A stretch of DNA of 54,864 nucleotides from Halalkalibacter oceani (lineage in GTDB: Bacteria; Bacillota; Bacilli; Bacillales; Bacillaceae_D), in assembly GCF_023715705.1 (NCBI RefSeq), contig NZ_JAMBOS010000028.1:1-54864 (forward strand), in the 5' to 3' direction. The notes beneath the pieces are model-generated. The model made no database searches, was not told the DNA's origin, and saw only the letters and a program-made list of their open reading frames with translations. Position numbers and translations under genes: made by a program. Shown here in pieces: positions 1 to 10,469 of this stretch (its first letter is position 1; each line of letters begins with the position of its first letter).

Positions 1-95
1 CGGACAGGGCGTAACATACACAACTCACCTCACAATTAATCTACCTATATTATACTATATTTACCCGAATAATCGGATTAATATCTACAAAAAAA

Positions 96-151
96 GACTG
101 TTGAGAAGACTTTCTCAACAGTCTGAAGACTGACAACTGTCAGTCTTTTTT
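96..151 (+). terminator. Tandem hairpins with T-tract at the left edge
   Basis: Two adjacent perfect hairpins are visible: 12-bp arms at 96-107 and 112-123, then 9-bp arms at 27 and 38 bases past position 100 (127-135 and 138-146), followed by a run of T from 146. This is a typical Rho-independent terminator for a transcript entering from the left. The gene it serves lies outside the window. Positions 1-95 and 152-225 are AT-rich and hold nothing else I can recognise. Confidence 0.7.
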
Positions 152-225
152 ATGTTACAGGCGGATTTAATAAAAGGTATTTTCTTCCTGTTGTTAAGAC
201 CCTTCTTATTAGTTGGTTATTACTA

Positions 226-254
226 TTGACATAGTGATAAACTCTTTATAAAAT
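226..254 (+). promoter_or_regulatory. Strong sigma-A promoter for a small RNA
   Basis: A perfect -35 TTGACA (226-231) is followed after exactly 17 bp by TAAAAT (249-254). No coding sequence begins downstream before a Rho-independent terminator at 340-368, so the promoter appears to drive a short non-coding transcript. Part of the spacer (TGATAA near 235) looks like half of a Fur-type box, but the second half is not convincing. Confidence 0.55.
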
Positions 255-260
255 AAAAGA

Positions 261-368
261 CGTTGATAGCTCTTTAACATTGATTGGGAGTCCCCCTCCC
301 CCTCATTGTTCATGCATCAATAAGATTTACTCCCCTTGGGGTCTCCAGCTAGTGGAGACCTTTTTTTT
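261..368 (+). ncRNA. Candidate C-rich small RNA of about 108 nt
   Basis: The span runs from the predicted start of a TTGACA-17-TAAAAT promoter to a terminator with arms GGTCTCCA (340-347) and TGGAGACC (353-360) and eight T. It has no open frame with a ribosome-binding site. It carries an almost uninterrupted C-rich stretch at 291-302 and a second CCCC at 332-335. C-rich single-stranded patches of this kind are how FsrA- and RsaE/RoxS-type sRNAs of Firmicutes pair with G-rich Shine-Dalgarno regions. I cannot match it to a named sRNA, so the function is inference. It converges on yqgX. Confidence 0.45.
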
Positions 369-390
369 GTTGAAAGGAAACTTCGGACAA

Positions 391-419
391 ACAGCCTTTG
401 CCATATCGGCAAAGGCTGT
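391..419 (-). terminator. Terminator of yqgX
   Basis: Perfect 12-bp arms ACAGCCTTTGCC (391-402) and GGCAAAGGCTGT (408-419) lie just past the yqgX stop. Read on the minus strand, the stem is followed by TTTGTCC, giving a short U-tract. Confidence 0.6.
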
Positions 420-431
420 AAAGGCTGACTG

Positions 432-1067
432 TTAAAAACCGGAGAGAAAAGGGTTGCTGTCCATTTCCTGACCGATAGTCGTCGTCTGACCGTGACCGCA
501 GGCGACAACGGTGCTTTCCGGCAGCTCCAGCAGCTTGTTATGAATGCTTTGCAGCAGCTGGGAATGGTTTCCGCCCGGTAAATCGGTGCGACCGATGCTG
601 CCGGCAAACAGTGCATCCCCGGAAAAGACAATTTCCGCTTCTTCCTGATAGTAGGAGACACTGCCAGGCGAGTGTCCCGGTGTTTCAAGGATCGAGAATT
701 GGAATGGGCCAATCGTCAATTGTTCTTCCTTATCAATTAGCTTTTCGGCAGCCTTTGCCACGATTGGTTCATTTCCTGTAAAACGGGCAGAGCCGTTTTT
801 GGCCGGGTCCAGGAGCCAATCCTTTTCGGCGACATGAAGATAAACAGGACAAGCGAAAGTTTCCCTGACTGCATCGACGGCGCCAATATGGTCAAAATGG
901 GCATGAGTCAGCAAAATCGCTAACGGGGTCAAGCCTTGATTTTGCAGCCACTTTACAAGCTCATCGCCCTGTGAGCCGGGGTCGATGACAACGGCTTCCT
1001 TTTTTTCATTTTCAATAATATAGGCATTCGTTTGCAGGGGACCGAGTGGAATTTGTGTCCATTTCAT
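432..1067 (-). CDS. yqgX: MBL-fold metallo-hydrolase YqgX (glyoxalase II-like)
   Basis: A 211-residue metallo-beta-lactamase-fold hydrolase. The zinc motif THAHFDH is near residue 55-61, followed by TPGHSPGS, FSGDALF and ACGHGQTT, which supply the remaining metal ligands. Family members hydrolyse thioesters such as S-lactoylglutathione or bacillithiol adducts; the true substrate here is unknown. The start at 1067 is chosen over an in-frame ATG at 1085 because GGAGGT sits 8 bases upstream. It is followed by its own terminator. Neighbour yqgW is divergent, as in B. subtilis. Family assignment is firm; the physiological role is not. Confidence 0.88.
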   Translation of the reverse strand: MKWTQIPLGPLQTNAYIIENEKKEAVVIDPGSQGDELVKWLQNQGLTPLAILLTHAHFDHIGAVDAVRETFACPVYLHVAEKDWLLDPAKNGSARFTGNEPIVAKAAEKLIDKEEQLTIGPFQFSILETPGHSPGSVSYYQEEAEIVFSGDALFAGSIGRTDLPGGNHSQLLQSIHNKLLELPESTVVACGHGQTTTIGQEMDSNPFLSGF

Positions 1068-1288
1068 TAAAAAACCTCCAAGCAAGATAGGATAGCCTAA
1101 TGATACAACACGAAATCGTTCTCGACAAACGTGAAAAAAGAGAGTAAAATGAAACCAAAATGCCCAACCTATAAAGTGAGAAGAAATGTACCAGCATTGT
1201 CAAAATGATAAGCTGCCATGATCTCCAATTTTGTTTATAATAAGACTGTTAAGCTGGGTGCAGAATTACATAAGGAGGCGAAGTCAAG

Positions 1289-1477
1289 ATGTTCTTATCC
1301 ATTACACTATTACTTGTCGCGATCTTGAGTGCGGTTGCGATCGCGCGTGAGCTTCGTAGAAAGAACTTTTTTGCTGTTGGATTTGCAGCGATTTCTTTCG
1401 TTGTCTTTGGAGCCTTTTCAATTGCTACAATCGTCAGCATTTTAACGACTGGTGGAGGCGCACCTGTCGCGTATTAA
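1289..1477 (+). CDS. yqgW: Small membrane protein, DUF2759 (YqgW-like)
   Basis: A 62-residue protein that is almost entirely two hydrophobic segments (about residues 2-20 and 28-52) separated by a short basic loop, ARELRRKNF. It matches the size and layout of the DUF2759/YqgW family beside yqgX in bacilli. AAGGAGG lies 11 bases upstream of the ATG. Function is unknown in the family. It is monocistronic and is followed directly by a structured repeat that probably ends transcription. Confidence 0.7.
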   Translation: MFLSITLLLVAILSAVAIARELRRKNFFAVGFAAISFVVFGAFSIATIVSILTTGGGAPVAY

Positions 1478-1484
1478 TTGCAAA

Positions 1485-1644
1485 GAGGCTGGGAAAAAAG
1501 GTTGTTTTTTAAACCTTTTGCCCAGCCTCTAAGCAATGAGCGGAACCGCCACGATCTTTTAAAGCCCGTTGTGAGTGGGTTTCTCACAACGGGCTTGTGG
1601 CGTTTGAAGCCATTGCCAGCAGCTCCAAAGCTAGTTTTGTCTCA
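1485..1644 (+). repeat. Structured interspersed element, type A copy 1
   Basis: About 160 bp between the convergent genes yqgW and yqhG. It starts with a terminator-like hairpin (GAGGCTGGG arm at 1485, partner CCCAGCCTC ending 1529). A three-helix structure follows: GCAATG (1533-1538) with CATTGC (1611-1616); CGCCAC (1547-1552) with GTGGCG (1597-1602); and a 12-bp helix 1564-1575 with 1583-1594 capped by TGGGTTT. It ends with TTTTGTCTCA. Near-identical copies lie at 10094-10440 (interrupted) and 19419-19591 (inverted). No reading frame with a start signal is present. Confidence 0.85.
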
Positions 1645-1674
1645 CCCTCTTTCCCTTTAAAAAGCGCTGTTTTC

Positions 1675-2455
1675 TTATTCAGACTCAAACACTTGCTGCT
1701 GTAAATAAAACATTCCTCCATTGATGATCGAGACGTGAATCTGTGGTTCATATTGCTCGATTAATGCCTGCTTTTCCACCGTGTAGCTTTCCGGCTTTTC
1801 CGTTTGTCCTTCATAGAAGCTCTCAAGTAAGGCCAAATCATTTTCCATCCGGGCGATGGCTTCTCTCGCCCACGTATCGTCTTCGTTTTCGGCATAGGTC
1901 CGCACCATTTTCTGCATGCGGAGCAAGCCGCTCCGGACTTTGATCAGCGGTGATAAGGTGAAGCAAAAATCGGGTATTTTCGGTGTCAGATTCTTTTGTG
2001 AGACCCGTTCAAAAAAATTCTGGACAATTTGCCCGTGAATCAGATTCAGACCGAGGGAGAGCAGGACGTCTTTCTTGCGGTCACATTGAAACGATACTTT
2101 GGCGTTGATGCAGAGCCACGGGTGGAGGGGAATCGATGTCTGACCGGTAGCCTGCACCTGTTCGTAAAGCCGGATAAAGCCGCCGAGCTCACGTGTCGAA
2201 TGAAATAATTGGCGAAGCCGTGGAGAACCAAAGTGGATCTGTTCCCCTTTGATTCCTTCTGGCGCAGCATGCTGCTCGGTGATAAACGTCACTTGCATCG
2301 GCTGCGGGAGGCCGCCTGTTTTTTCAAGGTAATGCCAGTAAAATGGCCGGTTCATTAGGAGTTTGTCCAGCTCAATCGAAAGCTGAACGGTCAGATGCCC
2401 GGGACCGTTCTCGAGGATCGGGCTGTCATTTGCCGAAAAATACCGCTCCAAAAAA

Positions 2456-2478
<23 letters not shown>
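1675..2478 (-). CDS. yqhG: YqhG family protein
   Basis: A 267-residue protein matching the YqhG family of bacilli by gene position and length. It has no membrane segment or known catalytic motif. The N-terminus reads QVHNFLERYF and the C-terminus is rich in glutamine and glutamate. The start is placed at 2478 because GGAGGGAAA lies upstream; an earlier in-frame ATG at 2514 lacks a good site. It overlaps the end of yqhH by 23 bases, so the two are translationally linked and probably act together. The molecular function is unknown. Confidence 0.8.
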
Positions 2479-4138
<1,660 letters not shown>

Positions 4139-4340
4139 TGCTGATCCTCCTTCTATTGAATAAAATCCGAATGTAACTTCGTCATGCTAAATAAATATAT
4201 GAATTTTGGAAATATGTTATTGCATAAGGGCCCGGATCTTGATAGGATATTACTATAAATTCCGAACATAGCTGAATACCTTGATTCCTGCTTTTTAGTA
4301 TGTACCAATTGCAGGAAATCATTCTATTATTGGCGGATGA

Positions 4341-4565
4341 GAATAAGGGGAGAGACTGCGGATTGACGGCAGCGCCGAAGGAGCAAGCGCCAGCATCGCT
4401 GGATGTGTGAATCTCTCAGGCAAAAAGACTCTTATTTGACGCAGCTCTGGAGAGTGCTCAATTGAGCCACCTACGAAGACACTTTATTTGCGGATAAAGG
4501 AAACTTTCTGGTCAAAGGACAGAGTTATACACGTTTATTTTCGTGTATAACTCTGTCCTTTTTTT
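4341..4565 (+). promoter_or_regulatory. gcvT riboswitch: Tandem glycine riboswitch with terminator
   Basis: The 485-bp gap before gcvT holds two consecutive glycine aptamers. Aptamer 1 (about 4345-4434) shows GGGGAGAGACTG, GCGCCGAAGGAGCAAGC and AATCTCTCAGGCAAAAAGAC. Aptamer 2 (about 4435-4520) shows CTCTGGAGAG, CACCTACGAAGACAC and TTTCTGGTCAAAGGACAGAG. A 20-bp expression-platform hairpin (4514-4533 with 4542-4561) ends in seven T. The hairpin's 5' arm overlaps the conserved 3' end of aptamer 2, so glycine binding should prevent terminator formation and switch the gcv operon on, as in B. subtilis. Confidence 0.93.
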
Positions 4566-4624
4566 GTACCTGTTGTATAAGTAAAGCCGCTGCGCGGTTT
4601 TCTACATAATAAGGAGGGTGAAAA

Positions 4625-5725
4625 ATGGCAAAGGGAAAACGAACACCGTTATTTCCGCAATATGAGAAAAGCGGGGCGAAAACGATTGATTTTGGCGGCT
4701 GGGAGCTTCCGGTGCAATTTTCGAGTATTAAGGAGGAGCACGAAGCCGTCAGAAACCGCGCCGGTTTATTCGATGTTTCGCATATGGGCGAGGTCGAAGT
4801 AAAAGGGGAGCAGGCACTGGCCTATTTGCAATATCTCGTCACAAACGATGTCGCAAAGCTGAAGGACGGCCAGGCGCAGTATACGGCGATGTGCTATGAG
4901 GACGGCGGCACCGTCGATGATTTGCTGATCTACCGCAAAGCGGCCGATGATTTTTTGCTTGTGATCAATGCGGCGAACATCGAGAAGGACGTTGAATGGA
5001 TGCAACGTCATAAGCGGGATGGTGTGACAATTACCAATGTTTCAGAGGAGATCGCCCAGCTCGCGCTCCAGGGACCGCTGGCCGAGCGCATATTGCAGCG
5101 TCTTACAAAGGACGATCTTTCAGCGATTCGCTTTTTCCATTTTGTCAATGGGCTTGATATCGCCGGTGTCAAGGCGCTCGTTTCACGCACCGGCTATACG
5201 GGCGAGGACGGCTTTGAACTGTATTGTGCTACCGGCGATGCGGCTGTTCTGTGGGAGAGCATCCTCGAAGCCGGAAAGGATGACGGCTTAGTACCATGCG
5301 GTCTTGGCGCACGTGACACGCTGCGCTTTGAAGCGCGCCTGCCATTGTACGGTCAGGAGCTGAGTGCGCAAATCAGTCCGCTTGAAGCCGGAATTGGCTT
5401 TGCGGTGAAGCTGAAGAAGGAAGCTGATTTTATCGGTAAAGAAGCGCTGACCAGGCAGAAGGAAGAAGGACTGCGGCGAAAGCTCGTCGGCCTTGAAATG
5501 CTTGAAAAAGGCATTCCCCGGACCGGGTACGAAGTGTTTGTCGCTGACAAGCAGGTTGGCTTTGTCACAACAGGCACGCAGTCACCGAGCCTGCAAAAAA
5601 ATATCGGCCTGGCGCTGCTTGATCATGCTTATACCGAGCTTGGCACGGAAGTTACCGTTCAAATTAGAAAAAAGCGTCTGAAAGCGCATGTGATCGCCAC
5701 GCCATTTTATAAGAAAAAGGACTAA
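4625..5725 (+). CDS. gcvT: Glycine cleavage system T protein (aminomethyltransferase)
   Basis: A 366-residue aminomethyltransferase. It moves the methylene group from lipoyl-bound aminomethyl on GcvH to tetrahydrofolate and releases ammonia. Visible signatures include [21 protein letters not shown] near the N-terminus, [11 protein letters not shown], and LPLYGQEL with the conserved folate-site residues. Length equals the family norm. AAGGAGGG precedes the ATG. First gene of the riboswitch-controlled gcvT-gcvPA-gcvPB operon. GcvH and the L protein are not in this window. Confidence 0.97.
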   Translation: MAKGKRTPLFPQYEKSGAKTIDFGGWELPVQFSSIKEEHEAVRNRAGLFDVSHMGEVEVKGEQALAYLQYLVTNDVAKLKDGQAQYTAMCYEDGGTVDDLLIYRKAADDFLLVINAANIEKDVEWMQRHKRDGVTITNVSEEIAQLALQGPLAERILQRLTKDDLSAIRFFHFVNGLDIAGVKALVSRTGYTGEDGFELYCATGDAAVLWESILEAGKDDGLVPCGLGARDTLRFEARLPLYGQELSAQISPLEAGIGFAVKLKKEADFIGKEALTRQKEEGLRRKLVGLEMLEKGIPRTGYEVFVADKQVGFVTTGTQSPSLQKNIGLALLDHAYTELGTEVTVQIRKKRLKAHVIATPFYKKKD

Positions 5726-5784
5726 CCGGCGCCGCAAAAGAATTCTGCTGACATGTTTATTACACAGTATGAGGAGGAACAAGG

Positions 5785-7125
5785 ATGAACCACCGTTATT
5801 TACCGATGACAGCCGCTGATGAGCAAGCAATGCTTGACACGATTGGCGTTCAGTCGATTGAAGAACTGTTTTCTGATATTCCCGCTTCGATCCGCTTTAA
5901 AGGAAAGCTGAATGTGAAGGAAGCATTAAAGGAACCGGAGCTTTTGCACTATTTTGACAAGCTGGCAGAAAAAAATGTCTCACTGAAGCAGTATCCATCA
6001 TTTTTAGGGGCTGGAGTGTATCAGCATTACATCCCGTCGATTGTCGATCATGTCATCTCCCGTTCCGAGTTTTACACGGCATACACCCCGTATCAGCCGG
6101 AAATTTCGCAGGGGGAGCTGCAGGCGATCTTTGAGTTTCAGACGATGATTTGTGAGCTGACAGGAATGGATCTTGCCAATTCATCAATGTATGATGGACC
6201 GACGGCGCTGGCGGAAGCAGCGATGCTCAGTGCCGGTCATACAAAAAAGAAAACAATTCTCGTCTCAAAAACGGTCCATCCGGAAGCGAGGGCAGTACTG
6301 CAAACGAACGCGACCGGTCAGCGCTTGAACGTTATCGAAATAGAGGCGAAGGACGGGGTGACGGATCTTGAGCAGCTAAAGGAAGCGTACGGGGATGACA
6401 CGGCATGTGTGGTCGTGCAGCATCCGAATTTCTTTGGCGCGCTTGAGCCGCTTGCCGAGCTTGAAGCGATTACCCATCAGCAGAAAGCTCTTCTTGTCGT
6501 CTCGAGCAACCCGCTCTCGTTGGGGATCCTCGCACCACCGGGACAGTTCGGCGCTGATATTGTCGTCGGCGATGCCCAGCCGTTTGGAATTGCGCCGCAG
6601 TTTGGCGGTCCGCACTGCGGCTTCTTCGCCACGACGAAGCAGCTGATGCGGAAGGTACCGGGCCGGCTTGTCGGCCAGACACAGGATGAGCATGGCCAGC
6701 GCGGCTTTGTGCTGACGCTACAGGCGCGCGAGCAGCATATCCGGCGGGAGAAGGCGACGTCGAATATTTGCTCGAATCAGGCATTAAATGCTCTGGCAGC
6801 GTCTGTCGCGATGGCGGCGCTTGGGAAAAAGGGTGTCCGTGAAATGGCTTATCAAAATGTGCAAAAGGCGGCCTACGCCCGAACGCAGCTTAAAAAGCAT
6901 GGCGTGAAGCTGGCTTTTGCCCAACCGAGCTTCCATGAATTTGTCATAGAGGTGAACGGGTCCGTGAAAGAAGTGAATGAAAAGCTGTTTGAAAAAGGAA
7001 TCATCGGCGGCTACGATCTTGGTCAGGATTATCCGGAATTAGCCGGCCATATGCTGGTTGCCGTCACAGAAGTACGGACAAAAGCGGAAATTGAAGCATT
7101 TGCACAAGAAATGGGGGCATTATAA
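5785..7125 (+). CDS. gcvPA: Glycine dehydrogenase (decarboxylating) subunit 1
   Basis: A 446-residue alpha subunit of the split P protein. Together with GcvPB it decarboxylates glycine with pyridoxal phosphate and loads the aminomethyl group onto GcvH. It shows the aminotransferase-like fold with [13 protein letters not shown] and [10 protein letters not shown], but lacks the Schiff-base lysine, which is on GcvPB, as expected for the two-subunit form of Firmicutes. A strong AGGAGGAAC site precedes the ATG. The stop overlaps the gcvPB start by one base (TAATG), indicating coupled translation and equimolar subunits. Confidence 0.97.
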   Translation: MNHRYLPMTAADEQAMLDTIGVQSIEELFSDIPASIRFKGKLNVKEALKEPELLHYFDKLAEKNVSLKQYPSFLGAGVYQHYIPSIVDHVISRSEFYTAYTPYQPEISQGELQAIFEFQTMICELTGMDLANSSMYDGPTALAEAAMLSAGHTKKKTILVSKTVHPEARAVLQTNATGQRLNVIEIEAKDGVTDLEQLKEAYGDDTACVVVQHPNFFGALEPLAELEAITHQQKALLVVSSNPLSLGILAPPGQFGADIVVGDAQPFGIAPQFGGPHCGFFATTKQLMRKVPGRLVGQTQDEHGQRGFVLTLQAREQHIRREKATSNICSNQALNALAASVAMAALGKKGVREMAYQNVQKAAYARTQLKKHGVKLAFAQPSFHEFVIEVNGSVKEVNEKLFEKGIIGGYDLGQDYPELAGHMLVAVTEVRTKAEIEAFAQEMGAL

Positions 7126-8603
7126 TGAAGCGAAAGGATCAGCCATTACTTTTTGAAAGAAGCAAACCTGGACGAATCGGTCACAGCCTGCCTGATCTTG
7201 ATGTGCCGGAACAGCCGCTTGCTGATCTGCTGCCAAACGAGTATCTCCGTACGGAGGAGCCGGAGCTGCCGGAAGTGTCTGAGCTGGAAATCATGCGGCA
7301 CTACACCGCCTTATCGAAGCGCAATCACGGTGTTGATTCGGGCTTCTATCCGCTCGGGTCATGTACGATGAAATATAATCCGAAGGTCAATGAGGATGTC
7401 GCGCGGATCGAGGGACTGGCACACGTTCATCCGTATCAGCCGGCATATCAAGTTCAGGGCTCCCTTGAGCTGTTGTTTGAGCTGCAAACCGCGCTTGAGG
7501 AAATTACCGGCATGGATCAGGTCACGCTTCAGCCGGCCGCTGGTGCTCATGGAGAGTGGACCGGGCTGATGATGATCCGTGCTTTTCACGAGGCGAACGG
7601 CGACTTTGACCGGACGAAGGTCATTGTACCGGACTCGGCCCACGGGACGAACCCTGCTTCGGCGACGGTCGCCGGCTTTGAATCTGTCACGGTTCGCACG
7701 GACGAGAACGGTCTCGTTGACCTGGAGCATTTGCGGGAAGTGGCCGGCGCCGATACAGCAGCTTTAATGCTGACCAATCCGAATACGCTTGGGCTGTTTG
7801 AAACCTATATTGAAGAAATGGCGGCGATTATTCATGGTGCCGGTGGAAAGCTCTATTATGACGGGGCGAATTCTAACGCGATTCTCGGGATTACCCGGCC
7901 GGGAGACATGGGCTTTGACGTCGTTCATTTAAACCTTCATAAAACGTTCACAGGTCCGCACGGCGGCGGTGGTCCGGGCTCTGGTCCGGTCGGCGTCAAA
8001 AAGGATTTGATTCCATTTTTGCCGAAGCCGCTGATCGTAAAACGCGGTGATGCGTTCGCCCTTGATTATGACCGTCCGCAATCGATTGGCCGGGTGAAGC
8101 CATACTATGGCAATTACGGCATTAACGTCCGCGCCTACACCTACATCCGGACGATGGGGCCGGAAGGTTTGCGCAAGGTGTCTGAGTATGCTGTCTTAAA
8201 TGCCAACTATATGATGCGACGGTTAGAGCCGTACTATGATCTTCCTTATACCCAGCATTGCAAGCATGAATTTGTTCTGTCAGGAAAGCGCCAGAAAAAG
8301 CTGGGCGTCCGGACGCTGGATATTGCGAAGCGGCTACTTGATTTCGGCTATCATCCGCCAACGATTTATTTCCCGCTTAATGTGGAAGAGTGTATGATGA
8401 TTGAGCCGACGGAAACGGAAGCAAAGGAAACGCTGGATGAATTTATCGAAGCAATGATTCAAATCGCCAAGGAAACAGAAGAAAATCCTGAAATCGTCCA
8501 GGAGGCCCCGCACGAAACGGTGATCTCCCGCCTCGATGAAACGAGAGCGGCGCGAAAGCCGATCCTCCGCTATGAAGCAACGGCCAAGTATAGCGGTGAG
8601 TAA
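7125..8603 (+). CDS. gcvPB: Glycine dehydrogenase (decarboxylating) subunit 2
   Basis: A 492-residue beta subunit of the P protein that carries the cofactor lysine in [16 protein letters not shown] (near residue 271-286). It works as a heterotetramer with GcvPA. Motifs [14 protein letters not shown] and [11 protein letters not shown] are typical. It starts at the ATG that overlaps the gcvPA stop by one base. A hairpin immediately downstream (8626 onward) ends the operon and faces the convergent rhodanese gene. Confidence 0.97.
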   Translation: MKRKDQPLLFERSKPGRIGHSLPDLDVPEQPLADLLPNEYLRTEEPELPEVSELEIMRHYTALSKRNHGVDSGFYPLGSCTMKYNPKVNEDVARIEGLAHVHPYQPAYQVQGSLELLFELQTALEEITGMDQVTLQPAAGAHGEWTGLMMIRAFHEANGDFDRTKVIVPDSAHGTNPASATVAGFESVTVRTDENGLVDLEHLREVAGADTAALMLTNPNTLGLFETYIEEMAAIIHGAGGKLYYDGANSNAILGITRPGDMGFDVVHLNLHKTFTGPHGGGGPGSGPVGVKKDLIPFLPKPLIVKRGDAFALDYDRPQSIGRVKPYYGNYGINVRAYTYIRTMGPEGLRKVSEYAVLNANYMMRRLEPYYDLPYTQHCKHEFVLSGKRQKKLGVRTLDIAKRLLDFGYHPPTIYFPLNVEECMMIEPTETEAKETLDEFIEAMIQIAKETEENPEIVQEAPHETVISRLDETRAARKPILRYEATAKYSGE

Positions 8604-8625
8604 CACGTAACGGAAATGAACAAGA

Positions 8626-8680
8626 AAAGGAGATGGCTCAAAAGGCTGAAAAAAGACCTTCTGAGACATCTCCTTTATTT
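8626..8680. terminator. Bidirectional terminator between gcvPB and yqhL
   Basis: A long imperfect hairpin with arms near 8626-8645 (AAGGAGATGGCTCAAAAGG) and 8657-8676 (CCTTCTGAGACATCTCCTT). It is followed by a T-rich stretch on the plus strand and flanked by an A-run on the other side. It lies between convergent genes, so it can stop both. Confidence 0.75.
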
Positions 8681-9049
8681 TTTCTTGATTTTGCCCGTCC
8701 ATTTTTTGAAGCCGCCTTTAAGCTGGTAGAGGTCTTCAACGCCGCGTTTCTTTTTCAGAATCTGGGCGGCCTGCTGGCTTCTTGCCCCTGATTGGCAATA
8801 CAAATAAACAGGTTGGTCGGTGCGGACTTCATTCATCCGCTGCTTAAGCTGAGACATCGGGATATTTCTTGCTCCAAGTATATGACCGCCATCATATTCC
8901 CGTGGTTCGCGGACATCAATTAATTGGGCTTTGCGGTATCCTTTAATGAATTCCTCCTGCGTAAGGGTTTTTAAATATTTAGGTTTGACGAAACGCCGGA
9001 ACAGAAGGGCCGCCAAAATACCTAAAAGAATCAACCATAAAATTTCCAA
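8675..9049 (-). CDS. yqhL: Membrane-anchored rhodanese-like protein YqhL
   Basis: A 124-residue protein with an N-terminal membrane anchor (about residues 3-18) and one rhodanese domain. The active-site loop is YCQSGARS with Cys85, preceded by LIDVREPREY. Such domains carry persulfide sulfur; the acceptor is unknown. Length and position match B. subtilis YqhL, beside the gcv operon and lipM. Neighbourhood suggests, but does not prove, a link to sulfur supply for lipoate. It converges on gcvPB across a shared terminator. Confidence 0.87.
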   Translation of the reverse strand: MEILWLILLGILAALLFRRFVKPKYLKTLTQEEFIKGYRKAQLIDVREPREYDGGHILGARNIPMSQLKQRMNEVRTDQPVYLYCQSGARSQQAAQILKKKRGVEDLYQLKGGFKKWTGKIKKK

Positions 9050-9258
9050 TTTCTCTCTACACCCCTTTACTGATTTTCCATGTTGCCAGAAAAAAGCGGA
9101 TCAACTGCAGCTTTCTCTCGGTCGGTTTTTCCTTTGTTCATTATAATGGGGATAAGCCAATTCTGCAATCAATTGTGTACAGGCAAGCTGCTTGGCGATG
9201 GCCGCTGTCTTTGTTAAAATGATGAAGTTGACATTCAGATGGAAAGAAGCGATGCATA

Positions 9259-10092
9259 ATGAAGGAAGTATGGCGTTTTATTGACTCTGGCGCATGTTCA
9301 CCAGCTTACAATATGGCTTTGGACGAAGCATTGCTGACATGGCACAGCGAAGGGCGGATTCCGCCGACGATCCGGTTTTACGGCTGGGATCCGGCGACGT
9401 TATCAGTGGGCTATTTTCAGAAGGTGGCAAAGGAGATTCATTTAGATAAAGTACGCGAGTACGGACTCGGCTTTGTCCGCAGACCGACGGGAGGCCGCGC
9501 CGTACTCCACGACCAGGAGCTTACATACAGTGTGATCGTCTCAGAAGAGCACCCGGATATGCCGGCGACGGTCACAGAAGCGTATCGCGTTATTTCGCAA
9601 GGGATATTGGAAGGCTTTACCGATGTCGGGCTTGAGGCATATTTTTCAATTCCGCGAACTGAAGAGGAGCTGAGCTCATTGAAAAACCCGCGCTCAGCCG
9701 TCTGTTTTGATGCACCGTCATGGTATGAGCTCGTCGTGGAAGGACGGAAAGTGGCGGGCAGCGCGCAAACGAGACAAAAAGGTGTCATTTTGCAGCATGG
9801 CTCGATCATTTTAGATATTGACGAGGATAAACTGTTTGATCTTTTTAAATATCCGAGCGAGCGGGTCCGGGAAAGAATGCAGCGGAACTTCCGTAATAAA
9901 GCGGTGGCGATTAATGCGCTGCGCCGTGAGCCGTTGACGATGGATGAAGCGAAGCTGGCTTTTCGGAAGGGCTTTGAGAAAGGATTAAATATTACGCTTG
10001 AGCCTTACACATTATCGAAGGAAGAAGATGAGGAAGTCAGACAAATCGCGCGGAACCGCTATGAACAAGATGAATGGAACTTCAGAAAGTGA
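9259..10092 (+). CDS. lipM: Octanoyl-[GcvH]:ACP octanoyltransferase LipM
   Basis: A 277-residue member of the biotin/lipoate ligase fold. LipM moves octanoate from acyl-carrier protein to GcvH, the first step of lipoate assembly in Bacillus. Signatures: [18 protein letters not shown] (about residues 74-91), the catalytic Cys149 in [12 protein letters not shown], and the conserved lysine in [11 protein letters not shown]. The cysteine position distinguishes LipM from LipL and LplA. It sits beside the gcv operon whose H protein it modifies. It is followed within three bases by a type A repeat element that probably ends its transcript. Confidence 0.94.
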   Translation: MKEVWRFIDSGACSPAYNMALDEALLTWHSEGRIPPTIRFYGWDPATLSVGYFQKVAKEIHLDKVREYGLGFVRRPTGGRAVLHDQELTYSVIVSEEHPDMPATVTEAYRVISQGILEGFTDVGLEAYFSIPRTEEELSSLKNPRSAVCFDAPSWYELVVEGRKVAGSAQTRQKGVILQHGSIILDIDEDKLFDLFKYPSERVRERMQRNFRNKAVAINALRREPLTMDEAKLAFRKGFEKGLNITLEPYTLSKEEDEEVRQIARNRYEQDEWNFRK

Positions 10093-10093
10093 A

Positions 10094-10440
10094 GGAGGCT
10101 CGGACAAAAGGTTGTTTTTTACCTTTTGCCCAGTCTCTAAGCAATGAGCGGAACTGCCACGATCTTTTAAAGCCCGTTGTGATGAAGCTGCTGAAAAAGT
10201 ACAATTTTCACTTTTTCAACAGCTTTTTCGTAATGAGCGTAGCCGTTGCCTGATTTTGAAAGCCTTGCTACGAGTGGGTTCCTCGAAGCAAGGCGCGCAA
10301 CGCGCGGAGCCATTACTCTTCTTCGAATTACAAAAAAGGAAGTTTTTCAGTGGCCTCGTTGTGAGTGGGTTTCTCACAACGGGCTTGTGGCGTGTGAAGC
10401 CATTGCCAGTAGGCTCAAAGCTAGTTTTGTCTCAAGCTCC
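10094..10440 (+). repeat. Type A element copy 2, split by a type B element
   Basis: Same element as at 1485, beginning GGAGGCTCGGACAAAAGG and ending TTTTGTCTCAAGCTCC. The two ends form an imperfect inverted repeat (12 of 16 bases). The outer helices GCAATG/CATTGC and the CGCCAC-type helix (here TGCCAC) are kept. The apical helix is interrupted after CGTTGTGA at 10175-10182 by 174 bp of another element, after which CGTTGTGA repeats at 10357-10364 and the A sequence resumes. It lies between the convergent genes lipM and dat. Removing the insert and one CGTTGTGA restores an intact A copy. Confidence 0.88.
10183..10356 (+). mobile_element. Type B structured element inserted in type A
   Basis: 174 bp bounded by an 8-bp direct repeat CGTTGTGA, the mark of a transposition-like insertion. 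It has no coding capacity. Structure: hairpin 10187-10200 with 10210-10223 followed by TTTTT; then GTAATG (10230-10235) with CATTAC (10311-10316); CGTTGC (10244-10249) with GCAACG (10297-10302); and an apical helix 10262-10274 with 10282-10294 capped by TGGGTTC. The ends (GCTGCTGAAAAA and TTTTTCAGTGGC) can pair over 12 positions counting G-U. Same fold as type A, different sequence. A MITE-like non-autonomous element is the best description. Confidence 0.8.
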
Positions 10441-10469
10441 TTCTTCTAAGGCTTTTGGCACATTTCTTT

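Noticed and set aside
235-254. Fur box over the small RNA promoter
   Set aside because: Only the first half TGATAA fits; the other half deviates too far to support Fur control.
1478-1660. Reading frame within type A repeat copy 1 (similar frames in the other copies)
   Set aside because: The frame is an accident of the repeat sequence. It has no start signal, and its codons are fixed by the helices, not by protein constraint.
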